In this document: positions 1 to 8,520 of the stretch, in pieces | Numbering within the stretch: position 1 is the first letter of the stretch | Layout of the letters: every line of letters begins with the position of its first letter | NCBI GenBank assembly: GCA_020859845.1 | Contig: JAJBVL010000088.1 | Location: 1-40,500 of the forward strand | Direction of reading: 5' to 3' | DNA length: 40,500 bases | Origin: Bacteroidales bacterium | Lineage (GTDB): Bacteria > Bacteroidota > Bacteroidia > Bacteroidales > Muribaculaceae | Program-made: the position numbers and the translations under genes | Notes under the pieces: generated by a model | Databases searched by the model: none | Told to the model about the DNA's origin: nothing | The model's input: the letters and a program-made list of their open reading frames with translations, nothing else

Positions 1-350
1 GTCGCCGAGGCGAGGTACTGGGGCGAGGCGGACAAGGAGCCTGTGGGCGGCTCCATCACGCGCCTGAGCGTGGCGGTCTCCAACCCCGCGGAGGATGAGC
101 GGTGGGAGGGGGCGCCCGTGGAGGTGTCCAGCCACGGCTCGGCGTGGACGGGGAGCGTCCCCGCCCCGGCCTCCGGCAGCGCGACGGCCTCGCGGCCCGT
201 GCGCGGGGGCCGCAGCCCGTCGGTGGTAACCGCCGGCACCTCGTCGGCCAATGTCGGAGCGATGGGTCCGAGCAGGGATAGCGCGGCCGCGAAGAGGATG
301 GAGCGGCTGGGAGCAGGGAGTGGGAAAGGAAGATATCGTGGCGTTCTCAT
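1..350 (-). CDS. possible secreted protein, partial (runs off the left edge)
   Basis: Open reading frame read leftward from an ATG at 348-350 and still open at base 1 (116 codons seen). The first ~35 residues look like a signal peptide: Arg at 2 and 5, a hydrophobic stretch ILFAAALSLLGPIAPTLA, then an Ala-Asp junction. The rest seen is rich in Pro, Ala, Gly, Thr and Ser and matches no family I recognise. A consensus leftward promoter lies upstream at 525-556, with a leader of about 170 bases. The region is far more GC-rich than its neighbours (89 of 120 bases G+C at 1-120), so open frames arise easily, and a forward frame is open from base 1 to 507. Codon-position bias favours the minus frame at about 120-300 but the forward frame at 1-120. 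Existence and function are both uncertain. Confidence 0.4.
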   Translation of the reverse strand, partial: MRTPRYLPFPLPAPSRSILFAAALSLLGPIAPTLADEVPAVTTDGLRPPRTGREAVALPEAGAGTLPVHAEPWLDTSTGAPSHRSSSAGLETATLRRVMEPPTGSLSASPQYLASA

Positions 351-524
351 GATTGGACTCTTTCAGGTACATCGATCTCTTCCACCTCTCAAAGCAATAT
401 GGGCTCACCCTCGTGCGGCAACGTTTGGAAACTGTGGCTCAATACGTGAGCAAAGGATAAGAAAAGAACGAGGAGAACCTTCCTATGAAAGAAGAGGGGG
501 AAGTTAACGAATGTGACGAACGCC

Positions 525-556
525 CAAAGATATAAAAATTTTGATTGTTTTGCAAA
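525..556 (-). promoter_or_regulatory. leftward Bacteroidota promoter
   Basis: On the minus strand TATCTTTG (525-532) matches the -7 consensus TAnnTTTG, and TTTG (553-556) lies 20 bases upstream at the -33 position. It would start transcription near 518 towards the GC-rich ORF at the left edge, just after the end of the TonB receptor gene. Confidence 0.6.
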
Positions 557-575
557 TGTTCAGAGAGCTTTTGAC

Positions 576-2456
576 TTAAAAGGATAGGCGGAGGCCGAAG
601 GAGTAGTTGAAGCCGGGCATGCGGTAGCCGCGCTGTATCTCATAGCGGGCATCGGTGAGATTGTTGAGGTTGGCCAGCAGCTCAAGCCATGACAGACAAC
701 GATAGCGCACACCAAGATCCCAGATAGCGTAGGTCTCCCGATCAAGGCCCTCCGACACAAATAGGCTCCCTACGTAGCGCACGCTTGTGTCGATAGATAG
801 CCCCTTGATGGGAATTAGCGATGCTCCAAGAAACCACTGATTGCGAGGGGCACCGGTGAGGTTGCTGAGCGTGGTGTGGAGATAGCTGTAAGTGGCCCTC
901 AAAGAAAGCCACGACAGAGGATTACTGCGCGCTGCCACCTCAATGCCCTTGTTGATAAAGCGCCCTGTGTTGACGTTTTTCATATCCACAGTCTGTATCA
1001 TATTCGACCCTCGACTGTAATAGCCCGTAAGGTCAACGCCGAGCCATGGGAGCCATTGGCGACCTATGGTGGCCTCATAATTTATCATCCGCTCGGGCTT
1101 AAGGTCGGGATTGGCTGGCTTGTAGAGATACATCTCGCGAAACGAAGGGTTGCGATAGCCCTTAGATACCGAGGCCTTTACGAGCCATCCTCCTCCAGGA
1201 TTGACCACAATGCCTCCTTGAGGTATCCATTGAGGAGAAAACTTATCGGCATTGGCCATCCTCAACCCCGCGTTTAGCGTCATCCTCTCGCCCCAGAGCG
1301 ATTGTTGAAGAGAGACGTAGGGCGAATATTCGCAGATGTTTCTACGCCCCATTGTGGAGATAGAGCCTGGAGTGTGTTGTGTGCCACCCGACACGGGAAT
1401 CTTGCCTGTGTAATAATTGTAGTCAAAGCCCACAGTGGCTATGGCTGCTGCCCAAGGAGCAAAGTTTTGATAGGCCAGGATGCCAAAACGGTCGTCAAGG
1501 CTATGGAAGTGGCGTGGGTCGTCGACAAAATGGTTGCCATAGGAATAATACACTCGCAGGGTGCCACTCGTGGTGGCCGAGTAGGTGTCGGAGATAGCCA
1601 GCGAAGCCTCGCCGCGAGTGACGTCTTGATGGTAGATGTCAGTGCTTTCAGGATTGGATAGGCGAGCATATACTGGGTCGTTGCCCTTAAAATTCATCAA
1701 AGCATAATCGGCCGCAACCTTCCAGGAGCGCGACAACTGATAGATGAGCTTGGCATAGCCACTGGCCTGCTTGAAGTCAAAATGGGGCTCCAGACCGTCA
1801 GTGCGGTCGTAGCTGCCGCTGATGAGAGCCGACAGCCGCCCATAGCGCGCCGTGAGCTGTAGATTGGAGCGCCACGTGGCTCGCGAACCCAGCTGAGAGG
1901 TGAGTTGAAGATGAGTGCCATCGGAGTGGGGGGTGCGGGTGATGACGTTGATCACGCCCCCCATGGCGTTTGATCCATACAGCACTGAGCCAGGACCACG
2001 AAGCACCTCCACATGGTCCACCTCCTCCGTGCCATAGATATCGGCTACGTGATGGGAATAAATACCTGCAAACTGAGGCTGTCCATCCACCATCATCAAG
2101 ACAGCGTTGGTAGGCGAGCCCCCAATACCCCTTATCTTGATACCCCCAGAGCCCCCTGTGCTTACCCCAAAGCCATAAATATTACGTTCCGACACGAATA
2201 GACTTGGCACCTCACCATTGATGGCCGACAGGAGCTGAGTCTTGCCCGATGCCTCCAGTTGAGCTCGGTCAATCACTGTCACTGTGTAGGAAAGGAGAGC
2301 AGGACGGATAGGATTGTTTGTACCAGTGCACACCACCGTCTCAAGAGCACGCTCCGAGGCAAGAGTGTCAGTTGGCTCCGCCGCTCGCGACGGCAATATG
2401 GTAAAACAGAGGCCACAAAGGCCCAAAAATATTGTGCGTGACAAAGGAAGATTCAT
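576..2456 (-). CDS. TonB-dependent outer-membrane receptor (FepA/BtuB type)
   Basis: 626 residues, a normal length for a siderophore, vitamin or haem receptor and much shorter than SusC proteins. A signal peptide occupies residues 1-25 and ends in SRAAE. It is followed by a plug domain at about 40-175 with IKIRGIGG, the VDGQPQF region and VEVLRGPGSVLYGSNAMGGVINVIT. The rest is a beta-barrel ending in SFGLRLSF, with the terminal Phe typical of outer-membrane proteins. It should use TonB/ExbBD energy to import a scarce ligand. There is no CarboxypepD_reg domain at the N-terminus. The ligand cannot be read from sequence; only about 110 bases separate it from the divergent methyltransferase, leaving no room for a cobalamin riboswitch. 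A -7 element lies at 2494-2501. Confidence 0.93.
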   Translation of the reverse strand: MNLPLSRTIFLGLCGLCFTILPSRAAEPTDTLASERALETVVCTGTNNPIRPALLSYTVTVIDRAQLEASGKTQLLSAINGEVPSLFVSERNIYGFGVSTGGSGGIKIRGIGGSPTNAVLMMVDGQPQFAGIYSHHVADIYGTEEVDHVEVLRGPGSVLYGSNAMGGVINVITRTPHSDGTHLQLTSQLGSRATWRSNLQLTARYGRLSALISGSYDRTDGLEPHFDFKQASGYAKLIYQLSRSWKVAADYALMNFKGNDPVYARLSNPESTDIYHQDVTRGEASLAISDTYSATTSGTLRVYYSYGNHFVDDPRHFHSLDDRFGILAYQNFAPWAAAIATVGFDYNYYTGKIPVSGGTQHTPGSISTMGRRNICEYSPYVSLQQSLWGERMTLNAGLRMANADKFSPQWIPQGGIVVNPGGGWLVKASVSKGYRNPSFREMYLYKPANPDLKPERMINYEATIGRQWLPWLGVDLTGYYSRGSNMIQTVDMKNVNTGRFINKGIEVAARSNPLSWLSLRATYSYLHTTLSNLTGAPRNQWFLGASLIPIKGLSIDTSVRYVGSLFVSEGLDRETYAIWDLGVRYRCLSWLELLANLNNLTDARYEIQRGYRMPGFNYSFGLRLSF

Positions 2457-2493
2457 TGCGAAAAGCGTAATAAGTAATGTGTAAACGAGGATA

Positions 2494-2501
2494 CAAAATT
2501 A
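2494..2501 (-). promoter_or_regulatory. -7 element for the TonB receptor gene
   Basis: TAATTTTG on the minus strand, an exact match to TAnnTTTG, about 38 bases before the receptor start codon. No clear TTG is seen at -33. A weaker rightward element, TAATTTCG (one mismatch), lies at 2534-2541 before the methyltransferase. Confidence 0.55.
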
Positions 2502-2566
2502 CACAAAAAATAGGATAAGAAACATTTTTGTATTAATTTCGTTAAAAATTACACACTCTCATCATA

Positions 2567-3154
2567 ATGACCACTCAAGAATACTTTGACACAGTGGCCT
2601 CTTCCTGGGATTCCCAGGTAGAAGTTTGGCCCGAAAAAATCGCCCATATCCTCGACGTGGCGGCTCTTAAGCCTGGCCACAAAGTATTGGATGTGGGGAG
2701 CGGCACGGGTGTCCTGCTGCCCTATCTGGCCGAGCGTATTGGCCTTGAAGGACATGCTACGGCCGTCGACATCTCGCCCAAAATGCTGCAAGTGGCCAAG
2801 GCCAAATATGGATGGCTCAGCGGTGTTGACTTTTGTCAAAGCGACATTGAGCGGGATGAAATCAAGGGGCCTTATGATGCCATCGTGCTTTACTGCGTAT
2901 ATCCCCATCTTCAAGAGCCATTGGCCACCCTGCAAAGGCTATCGGAAGCCCTCGCCCCAGAAGGTCATATCATCATTGCCCATCCCGAAAGTCGCCAAGC
3001 AATCAACGCTATAGCGGCCCATCGCGAAGGGAAAGTTTACTCCACGCCGCTGCCAGCAGCCTCAGTGCTACGGCAGCGCATGGAGGCAGAGGGGCTGAAA
3101 GTAGACTACTGGGAAGACGACGACCAGTATTACATCATACGTCTTTCTCGCTGA
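2567..3154 (+). CDS. class I SAM-dependent methyltransferase
   Basis: 195 residues, a single Rossmann methyltransferase domain. Motif I is VLDVGSGTG (40-48), the ribose-binding acidic residue is in AVDIS (Asp68), and a motif II-like strand YDAIVLYCVYPHL follows at 103-115. The fold resembles the UbiE/COQ5 and Methyltransf_11/25 groups that act on small molecules, but the substrate is not predictable. It is divergent from the TonB receptor across a 110-base gap, which suggests joint regulation. Its last 20 bases overlap the end of the convergent ABC-F gene. No signal peptide; cytoplasmic. Confidence 0.85.
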   Translation: MTTQEYFDTVASSWDSQVEVWPEKIAHILDVAALKPGHKVLDVGSGTGVLLPYLAERIGLEGHATAVDISPKMLQVAKAKYGWLSGVDFCQSDIERDEIKGPYDAIVLYCVYPHLQEPLATLQRLSEALAPEGHIIIAHPESRQAINAIAAHREGKVYSTPLPAASVLRQRMEAEGLKVDYWEDDDQYYIIRLSR

Positions 3155-4901
3155 GCTCAAGCCAGCGCATTTCCTTCTCGTCAAGGAGTGCTTTAATGGC
3201 TTCATAACGCTGAGAAGCTTGAGCTATCTCTGCGCCCGAGGCTCCCTGCTGAAACAATAGCTCTATCTCTCGTTTTTCCTGCTCCAGAGCCTCTATCTCG
3301 GCAGTAAGGGCTGTAAACTCCTGACGCTCTTTAAATGTGAGTTTTGGAGCGCGATCGGTGCGAGGCTTTGCGGGAACTTCTCGAGGCACGTCTTGCGTCT
3401 TTGGTGTTGATGACTGTTGACGCTCCTTGAGCCAAGCCCTATAATCGGAGTATCCTCCAGGGAAATCCTTCACCGCGCCATCCCCCTCCATCACAAAGAG
3501 ATGGTCGACGATGCTGTCCAGGAAGAAACGATCGTGCGACACCACGATGACACACCCCTTAAACTTCTCCAGATAGTCCTCAAGCACGCCCAGGGTCACG
3601 ATATCAAGGTCGTTGGTAGGCTCGTCGAGTATCAAGAAGTTGGGGCTGCGCATCAATACTGCTGCCAACTGAAGTCGGCACCGCTCGCCGCCACTCAGAG
3701 TGTGGATATACTTTTGCTGATCGGCCGGAGTAAACATAAACCGTGTCAAGAATTGCATGGGTGTAAGATGATGGTCATTGACCACCACATCCTCAGCAAT
3801 CTCAGTGATGGCATCTATCACCTTCTTGCGCTCGTCGAAGGCTATACCCTCCTGGCTATAATATCCAAAACGCACAGTAGTCCCTACATCCCAATGACCA
3901 CTATCAGGAGCCACAAGACCCTGAAGCATCTTTATAAATGTGGATTTGCCCACACCGTTGGGACCTATTATGCCCACCTTCTCATAGCGAGCGAAGACAT
4001 ACGAGAAGTCGTCGAGGATCTTTTTGTCGCCATAAGCCTTGGAGATATGAGATGCCTCGAATATCTTGTTGCCAATATACGACGATGCCACATCAAGATT
4101 GACTGTTGACGTGGTTGACGTGACCTTTGCCTGCGAGCGCTCACGGAGGTCGTAATAGGCATCGATACGATACTGCGCCTTCCCAGCTCGCGCCTGAGGC
4201 TGGCGTCGCATCCAGTCGGTCTCGCGTCGAAGGGTGTTGCGCACGCGGTCGAGCTCGGCGCTCAGGGCTTCGATGCGTTCGGCGCGGCGTCGCAGATAGT
4301 AGTCGTAATTGCCGTCGTAGACAAAGACTTGCTCCAGATCAATCTCTATTATCTTGTTGCATACGCGGTCAAGGAAGTAGCGGTCGTGGGTGACGAGCAA
4401 CAGCGTGATGCGCGAGCGCGACAGGTAGGTCTCCAGCCATTCTATCACCTGGATGTCGAGATGATTGGTAGGCTCGTCAAGGAGCAAAAGTTGTGGCTCG
4501 CTCAGCAGCACTTGGGCTATAGCCACACGTTTGAGCTGACCTCCCGACATGGTGTCGACCGTCGCCTGATAATCGCTGATGCCGAGAGTGGCCAGCATCT
4601 GCTCAGCCTTGAGAGGGTCAACATCCGGTCCAAGGCAAGCCTCCAGAGCCGTCTGGCCTGGGGTAAAAATGGGTGTCTGAGGCAGATAGGCCACACGCAG
4701 GTCGCGTCGGTAGGTAATCTTGCCACTGTCATAGTCCTCTTGGCCTGCAAGGATGCGCAGGAGAGTGGTCTTACCCGTACCATTGCGGGCTATCAGGGCT
4801 ATCTTGTCGCCTTCGTCGACACCAAAAGTCACGTCGCGGAGGATCATCCGGTGGCCATAGCTCTTACAGAGAGCTTCTATTTGTAGAAAAGGGGTAGGCA
4901 T
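3135..4901 (-). CDS. uup: ABC-F family ATPase, Uup-like
   Basis: 588 residues with two ATP-binding cassettes and no membrane segment, the ABC-F layout. Cassette 1 has Walker A ARNGTGKTT (38-46), signature MSGGQ (118-122) and Walker B LLLLDEPTNHLD (138-149). Cassette 2 has GPNGVGKST (313-321), LSGGE (402-406) and FLILDEPTNDLD (422-433). Between them lies a basic linker, WMRRQPQARAGKAQYRID (230-247), which is a Uup hallmark. A charged C-terminal coiled coil spans about 520-588, also as in Uup. ABC-F proteins act on ribosomes; Uup-type members also bind branched DNA and affect transposon excision. Because of the linker and coiled coil I prefer Uup over EttA or an antibiotic-resistance ABC-F. The gene overlaps the methyltransferase end by 20 bases. 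Confidence 0.9.
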   Translation of the reverse strand: MPTPFLQIEALCKSYGHRMILRDVTFGVDEGDKIALIARNGTGKTTLLRILAGQEDYDSGKITYRRDLRVAYLPQTPIFTPGQTALEACLGPDVDPLKAEQMLATLGISDYQATVDTMSGGQLKRVAIAQVLLSEPQLLLLDEPTNHLDIQVIEWLETYLSRSRITLLLVTHDRYFLDRVCNKIIEIDLEQVFVYDGNYDYYLRRRAERIEALSAELDRVRNTLRRETDWMRRQPQARAGKAQYRIDAYYDLRERSQAKVTSTTSTVNLDVASSYIGNKIFEASHISKAYGDKKILDDFSYVFARYEKVGIIGPNGVGKSTFIKMLQGLVAPDSGHWDVGTTVRFGYYSQEGIAFDERKKVIDAITEIAEDVVVNDHHLTPMQFLTRFMFTPADQQKYIHTLSGGERCRLQLAAVLMRSPNFLILDEPTNDLDIVTLGVLEDYLEKFKGCVIVVSHDRFFLDSIVDHLFVMEGDGAVKDFPGGYSDYRAWLKERQQSSTPKTQDVPREVPAKPRTDRAPKLTFKERQEFTALTAEIEALEQEKREIELLFQQGASGAEIAQASQRYEAIKALLDEKEMRWLELSEKDV

Positions 4902-4908
4902 ACAGCGA

Positions 4909-4916
4909 CAAAATTA
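4909..4916 (-). promoter_or_regulatory. -7 element for the ABC-F gene, nearly leaderless
   Basis: TAATTTTG on the minus strand ends only 7 bases before the ATG at 4899-4901. If used, the mRNA would begin within a few bases of the start codon. No good -33 element is visible. Confidence 0.45.
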
Positions 4917-5001
4917 TAAAAAATCTCTCACTTTGCAGACAATCCACACCAGCGCAACATCATTTAGCACACATTATGGCGCTCAACTGATAGAAAATTT
5001 G

Positions 5002-5009
5002 TAATTTTG
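5002..5009 (+). promoter_or_regulatory. -7 element for surA
   Basis: TAATTTTG, an exact TAnnTTTG match, 25 bases before the surA start codon. The -33 region is weak. Confidence 0.55.
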
Positions 5010-5034
5010 GCGCAAATTATCACCCCCCATATAA

Positions 5035-6414
5035 ATGCGATTTAGTGTGAAATCTCTTAGAATGATATTTGGCCTGCTCATGATAATCAGCGCAGGCATC
5101 CTCGTGGCCCAAAACAATGTAGCTGAAGAAGTGGCATGGGTTGTGGGCGATAAGCCTATATGGAAGAGCGAGATCGAAGAGCAATACAACAGTATGCAAT
5201 ACGAACGCATGACCATCGATGGCGACCCCTACTGTGTCATCCCCGAGCTGCTGGCCATCGAGAAACTCTATCTCCACCAAGCCGACCTCGACACTATTGA
5301 AGCCAACGAAAACGCTGTGATGAGCGAGGTAGACGCCCGCATCAACTACTATATATCGAGCCTGGGCTCGAAAGAGAAGATGGAAGAATACTTCCGCAAG
5401 CCCATGGCGGAGATGCGCCAGACTATCACCGAGAGTGTCCGCAACAACTATCGCGTGCAGCAGGTGCAAAACGAGCTTACCAAAAATGTAAAAGTGACTC
5501 CCAGCGACGTGCGCCGATACTTCAATAGCCTCTCAGAGGACAGTGTACCCTACGTGCCCCTCATGGTAGAGACTCAGATAATCACCATCAACCCAATCAT
5601 TCCCCGTCAAGAGATTGAAGACGTAAAGGCTCGCCTGCGCTCCTACGCCGACCAAGTGACCCGCGGCGAAGCTGAATTCTCCACCCTCGCCATCCTTTAC
5701 TCGGAGGATGGTAGCGCAGTGATGGGCGGTGAGCTGGGCCTTACAGGGCGTGCGCGCCTCGACCCCGAGTTTGCTGCCGTGGCCTTCAACCTCAACGACC
5801 CCAAGAAGGTGTCAAAAATCGTGGAGACCGACGCTGGTTACCATATCATACAGCTCATCGAGAAGCGTGGCGACCGCATCAACTGCCGCCATATCCTCCT
5901 CAAGCCCCACGTGAGCGAAAACGACCTTCAAGAGGCCACCGTGCGTCTTGACAGCCTGCGCCATATGATTGTCAACGGCGAAATGAAGTTTGAGGAAGCT
6001 GTCCCCTACGTGTCGCAGGACAAGGATACGCGCAACAATCGCGGTGTGATGGTCAACGCCGAGACCGGCAACACACGCTTCCAGATGGACCAACTCCCCC
6101 AGGAAGTGGCCATCGCCATCGACAAACTGGAAGTGGGCGAAATCTCAGAGCCTTTCACGATGATCAATCCCTCGACCAATCGCGAAGTGGTGGCGCTGGT
6201 GAAGTTAACCTCCCGCACCCCTGGCCATAAGGCCAATCTTTCCGACGACTTTACCCAGATCAAGGAGATGTGTGAGGCTACCACCAAGCAAAAAATTCTC
6301 GACGATTGGCTCCGCAAAAAGATACAAGAGACCTATGTGCGCATCGAAGAGGGATGGCGCAACTGCGAGTTCCACCATCAAGGCTGGATTAAAGAACGCA
6401 CTATGGCCGACTAA
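5035..6414 (+). CDS. surA: periplasmic peptidyl-prolyl isomerase / chaperone SurA
   Basis: 459 residues. A signal peptide with core IFGLLMIISAGILVA ends near residue 26. A SurA N-terminal chaperone domain follows (about 30-165, starting EEVAWVVGDKPIWKSEIEEQ). Two parvulin-type PPIC domains follow at about 175-275 (with EDGSAVMGGELG and GYHIIQL) and about 284-390 (with CRHILLK). A long C-terminal helix closes the protein, as in SurA. It escorts unfolded outer-membrane proteins through the periplasm. The second parvulin domain is less well conserved than the first. It lies 11 bases before an OstA-like gene, forming an outer-membrane assembly operon. Met10 is a possible alternative start, but Met1 gives a normal positive n-region. 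Confidence 0.92.
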   Translation: MRFSVKSLRMIFGLLMIISAGILVAQNNVAEEVAWVVGDKPIWKSEIEEQYNSMQYERMTIDGDPYCVIPELLAIEKLYLHQADLDTIEANENAVMSEVDARINYYISSLGSKEKMEEYFRKPMAEMRQTITESVRNNYRVQQVQNELTKNVKVTPSDVRRYFNSLSEDSVPYVPLMVETQIITINPIIPRQEIEDVKARLRSYADQVTRGEAEFSTLAILYSEDGSAVMGGELGLTGRARLDPEFAAVAFNLNDPKKVSKIVETDAGYHIIQLIEKRGDRINCRHILLKPHVSENDLQEATVRLDSLRHMIVNGEMKFEEAVPYVSQDKDTRNNRGVMVNAETGNTRFQMDQLPQEVAIAIDKLEVGEISEPFTMINPSTNREVVALVKLTSRTPGHKANLSDDFTQIKEMCEATTKQKILDDWLRKKIQETYVRIEEGWRNCEFHHQGWIKERTMAD

Positions 6415-6425
6415 CCCCCCAAGAG

Positions 6426-8393
6426 ATGAGCCACCGACAGAATATGGCCAATCCCGACCCCACATCTTGGCAGCGGACCCTGAGGAGAACTCTGGGCCCG
6501 CTGACCTGCTTCTTGCTACTGGTGGCTCCCACATGGTGGGCTACAAGCGTGGCTACTGCACAAGTGGACCGCGACCGCACGCTGGAGCCTACCATCCCCA
6601 CAAGCGACCGTTATCAGGAAGGAAAGGTGTTTCTTGAACACGCCGACCGTCTGCGCTACGACCAGCAACCTGGCGATAGCGCTGAGCAGTATCAGGTGGT
6701 GAAAGGCAATGTGGTGTTTCGCAAAAACGACATGTTTATGTATTGCGACAGCGCCTACTTCTACGAGTCGACCAACTCCTTTGATGCCTTTAGCAACGTG
6801 AGGATGGAGCAAGGCGACACCCTCTTTGTCTACGCCGACGAGCTTAATTATGATGGTCTGACCGAGTTGGCTGTGCTATATGCCAATGTGGGCAAGAAGG
6901 TGCGCCTTATCAACCGCGATGTGGAGCTTGAGACCGACGTGTTCAATTACGATCTGGGGCAAGAAGTAGGATTCTACGAAGTGGGCGGTGTGTTAACCGA
7001 TCCTCAAAACCGTCTGGAATCAATGCAGGGGGAATATCACCCCGACACGAAGTTTGCCTACTTCTATCTCGACGTTGAACTCACGGGTCCCAACAATGGC
7101 GACACCATAAGGATGTATACCGACTCGCTCATCTACAACACCGATACCCATATAGCAGAAATCATAGCTCCCACTCTTATCGTGAGCAAAGACGGAGAGA
7201 TAAGGTCGACGCTGGGCACTTACAACACCGACACCAGCATTGCCGACCTATATCGACGCTCCACGGTGTACACTCGGAAAGGCAACACCTTGACTGGCGA
7301 CACCCTTTTCTACGACAAAGAGCGAGGGATAGGTGAGGCCTTTGGCAACGTAGTGATGACCGACTCGGCCAACAAGTCGTCGCTCCAAGGCGATTATGGG
7401 TGGTATAACGAGCTGCGCGACAGCGCATTTGTCACTGGCCGCGCCTTGGCAAAAGAATACAAAAACGCATCCGACACCCTTTACCTTCATGGCGACACCA
7501 TCAACGCCTACACCGACTGGATCGACTCGACACGTATCACCAACGCCTTTCATCGGGTAAGATTTTATCGAAGCGACCTCCAGGGTATCTGCGATTCGCT
7601 CAGCGCCGTAGAGGCCGACTCTATGCTATATCTCTATCGCGCCCCGGTGGTATGGAGCGATGAGCGTCAGATATTTGGCAACGTAATCCATGTACACCTC
7701 ACCGACTCCACGGCCGACTGGGCACGTCTCCCCGAAAGCGGGTTTATGGCCGAGCATATCGACGAAGACTGCTTTCAGCAGATTAGCGGCAAGGACATGA
7801 CAGCGTGGTTTAACGACTCCACAATCCGCCGCCTATACGTGGAGGGCAATGTGCAACTCATTATGTTCCCGATGGAAAACGACTCCACGTATAATAAGTT
7901 TGCCTACGTGGAGAGTTCCTATATGGACAGCTATTACAAGGACAACAACATCGAGAGCGTGCACTTCTGGCCAGCCGTCACAGGCAACGTCACCCCACTC
8001 TACCTCGCCAAAAAGAACAGCTACTTCTTGCCGCTCTTTGCTTGGTATGAAGAGCTGCGGCCGTGGAATCCTGCCGACGTGATGGAGATCCCCGAAAGGA
8101 TGATTGAGCTAATAGAGAAAGCCCCGCCCGTCAACCCTCGCCAGCGTAAAAGCCAGACAAAAGAGGAAGAAGCCACCCCTACCGGTGCGCCCCTACCTCC
8201 TGTCCCTTCTACTCCTGCCACAAGCGTAGAAGAAGCTATCTCCGAGCTCGACCAGACAGAAGCGATACCAGCTTCAGTATCTGATGAAGCAAGTGAAATC
8301 CCGTCGGAAGAACCTTCAAATGAGCCTATAGCAGAAGACTTAAGTGAACCTTCTGAAGAGGCTATCCAAGAGGAATCCGATGAGTCCAAATAA
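6426..8393 (+). CDS. OstA-like (LptA/LptD N-terminal type) LPS-transport family protein
   Basis: 655 residues. A basic N-terminus and hydrophobic core (CFLLLVAPTWWATSVATAQ) form a signal peptide. The body to about residue 560 is repeated beta-strand units of the OstA/LptA type (YQVVKGNVVFRKND, FDAFSNVRMEQGDT, AFGNVVMTDSA, LYVEGNVQLIM), which suggests a long beta-jellyroll carrying lipid A chains across the periplasm. The last 80 residues are a Pro/Glu/Ser-rich disordered tail with no known domain. Bacteroidota have proteins of this length in place of the short enterobacterial LptA. It follows surA by 11 bases and is probably co-transcribed. Met7 is an alternative start. Confidence 0.82.
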   Translation: MSHRQNMANPDPTSWQRTLRRTLGPLTCFLLLVAPTWWATSVATAQVDRDRTLEPTIPTSDRYQEGKVFLEHADRLRYDQQPGDSAEQYQVVKGNVVFRKNDMFMYCDSAYFYESTNSFDAFSNVRMEQGDTLFVYADELNYDGLTELAVLYANVGKKVRLINRDVELETDVFNYDLGQEVGFYEVGGVLTDPQNRLESMQGEYHPDTKFAYFYLDVELTGPNNGDTIRMYTDSLIYNTDTHIAEIIAPTLIVSKDGEIRSTLGTYNTDTSIADLYRRSTVYTRKGNTLTGDTLFYDKERGIGEAFGNVVMTDSANKSSLQGDYGWYNELRDSAFVTGRALAKEYKNASDTLYLHGDTINAYTDWIDSTRITNAFHRVRFYRSDLQGICDSLSAVEADSMLYLYRAPVVWSDERQIFGNVIHVHLTDSTADWARLPESGFMAEHIDEDCFQQISGKDMTAWFNDSTIRRLYVEGNVQLIMFPMENDSTYNKFAYVESSYMDSYYKDNNIESVHFWPAVTGNVTPLYLAKKNSYFLPLFAWYEELRPWNPADVMEIPERMIELIEKAPPVNPRQRKSQTKEEEATPTGAPLPPVPSTPATSVEEAISELDQTEAIPASVSDEASEIPSEEPSNEPIAEDLSEPSEEAIQEESDESK

Positions 8394-8426
8394 ATTTGCA
8401 CATAAACCTATTGTAATGTGTAGTTG

Positions 8427-8460
8427 TTTGTATGGATAAAGGGATTTTTTCGTACCTTTG
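8427..8460 (+). promoter_or_regulatory. promoter for the acyl-CoA ligase gene
   Basis: TTTG (8427-8430) and TACCTTTG (8453-8460) match the -33 and -7 consensus with a 22-base spacer. Transcription should begin near 8466. This makes the in-frame TTG at 8458, which is part of the -7 box, impossible as a start codon. Confidence 0.7.
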
Positions 8461-8520
8461 CAAAATCCCCTTATAATCATAATGTTTCAACCTCCTCATA
8501 TCCAACTTCAGTCACACACC

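Noticed and set aside
43-507. Forward open frame of 154 codons at the left edge
   Set aside because: Its second half crosses a leftward consensus promoter leader and has no recognisable domain; the opposite strand has a promoter and signal peptide. Kept only as an alternative reading.
2457-2566. Cobalamin riboswitch upstream of the TonB receptor
   Set aside because: The -7 box leaves a leader of only about 30 bases, far too short for a riboswitch.
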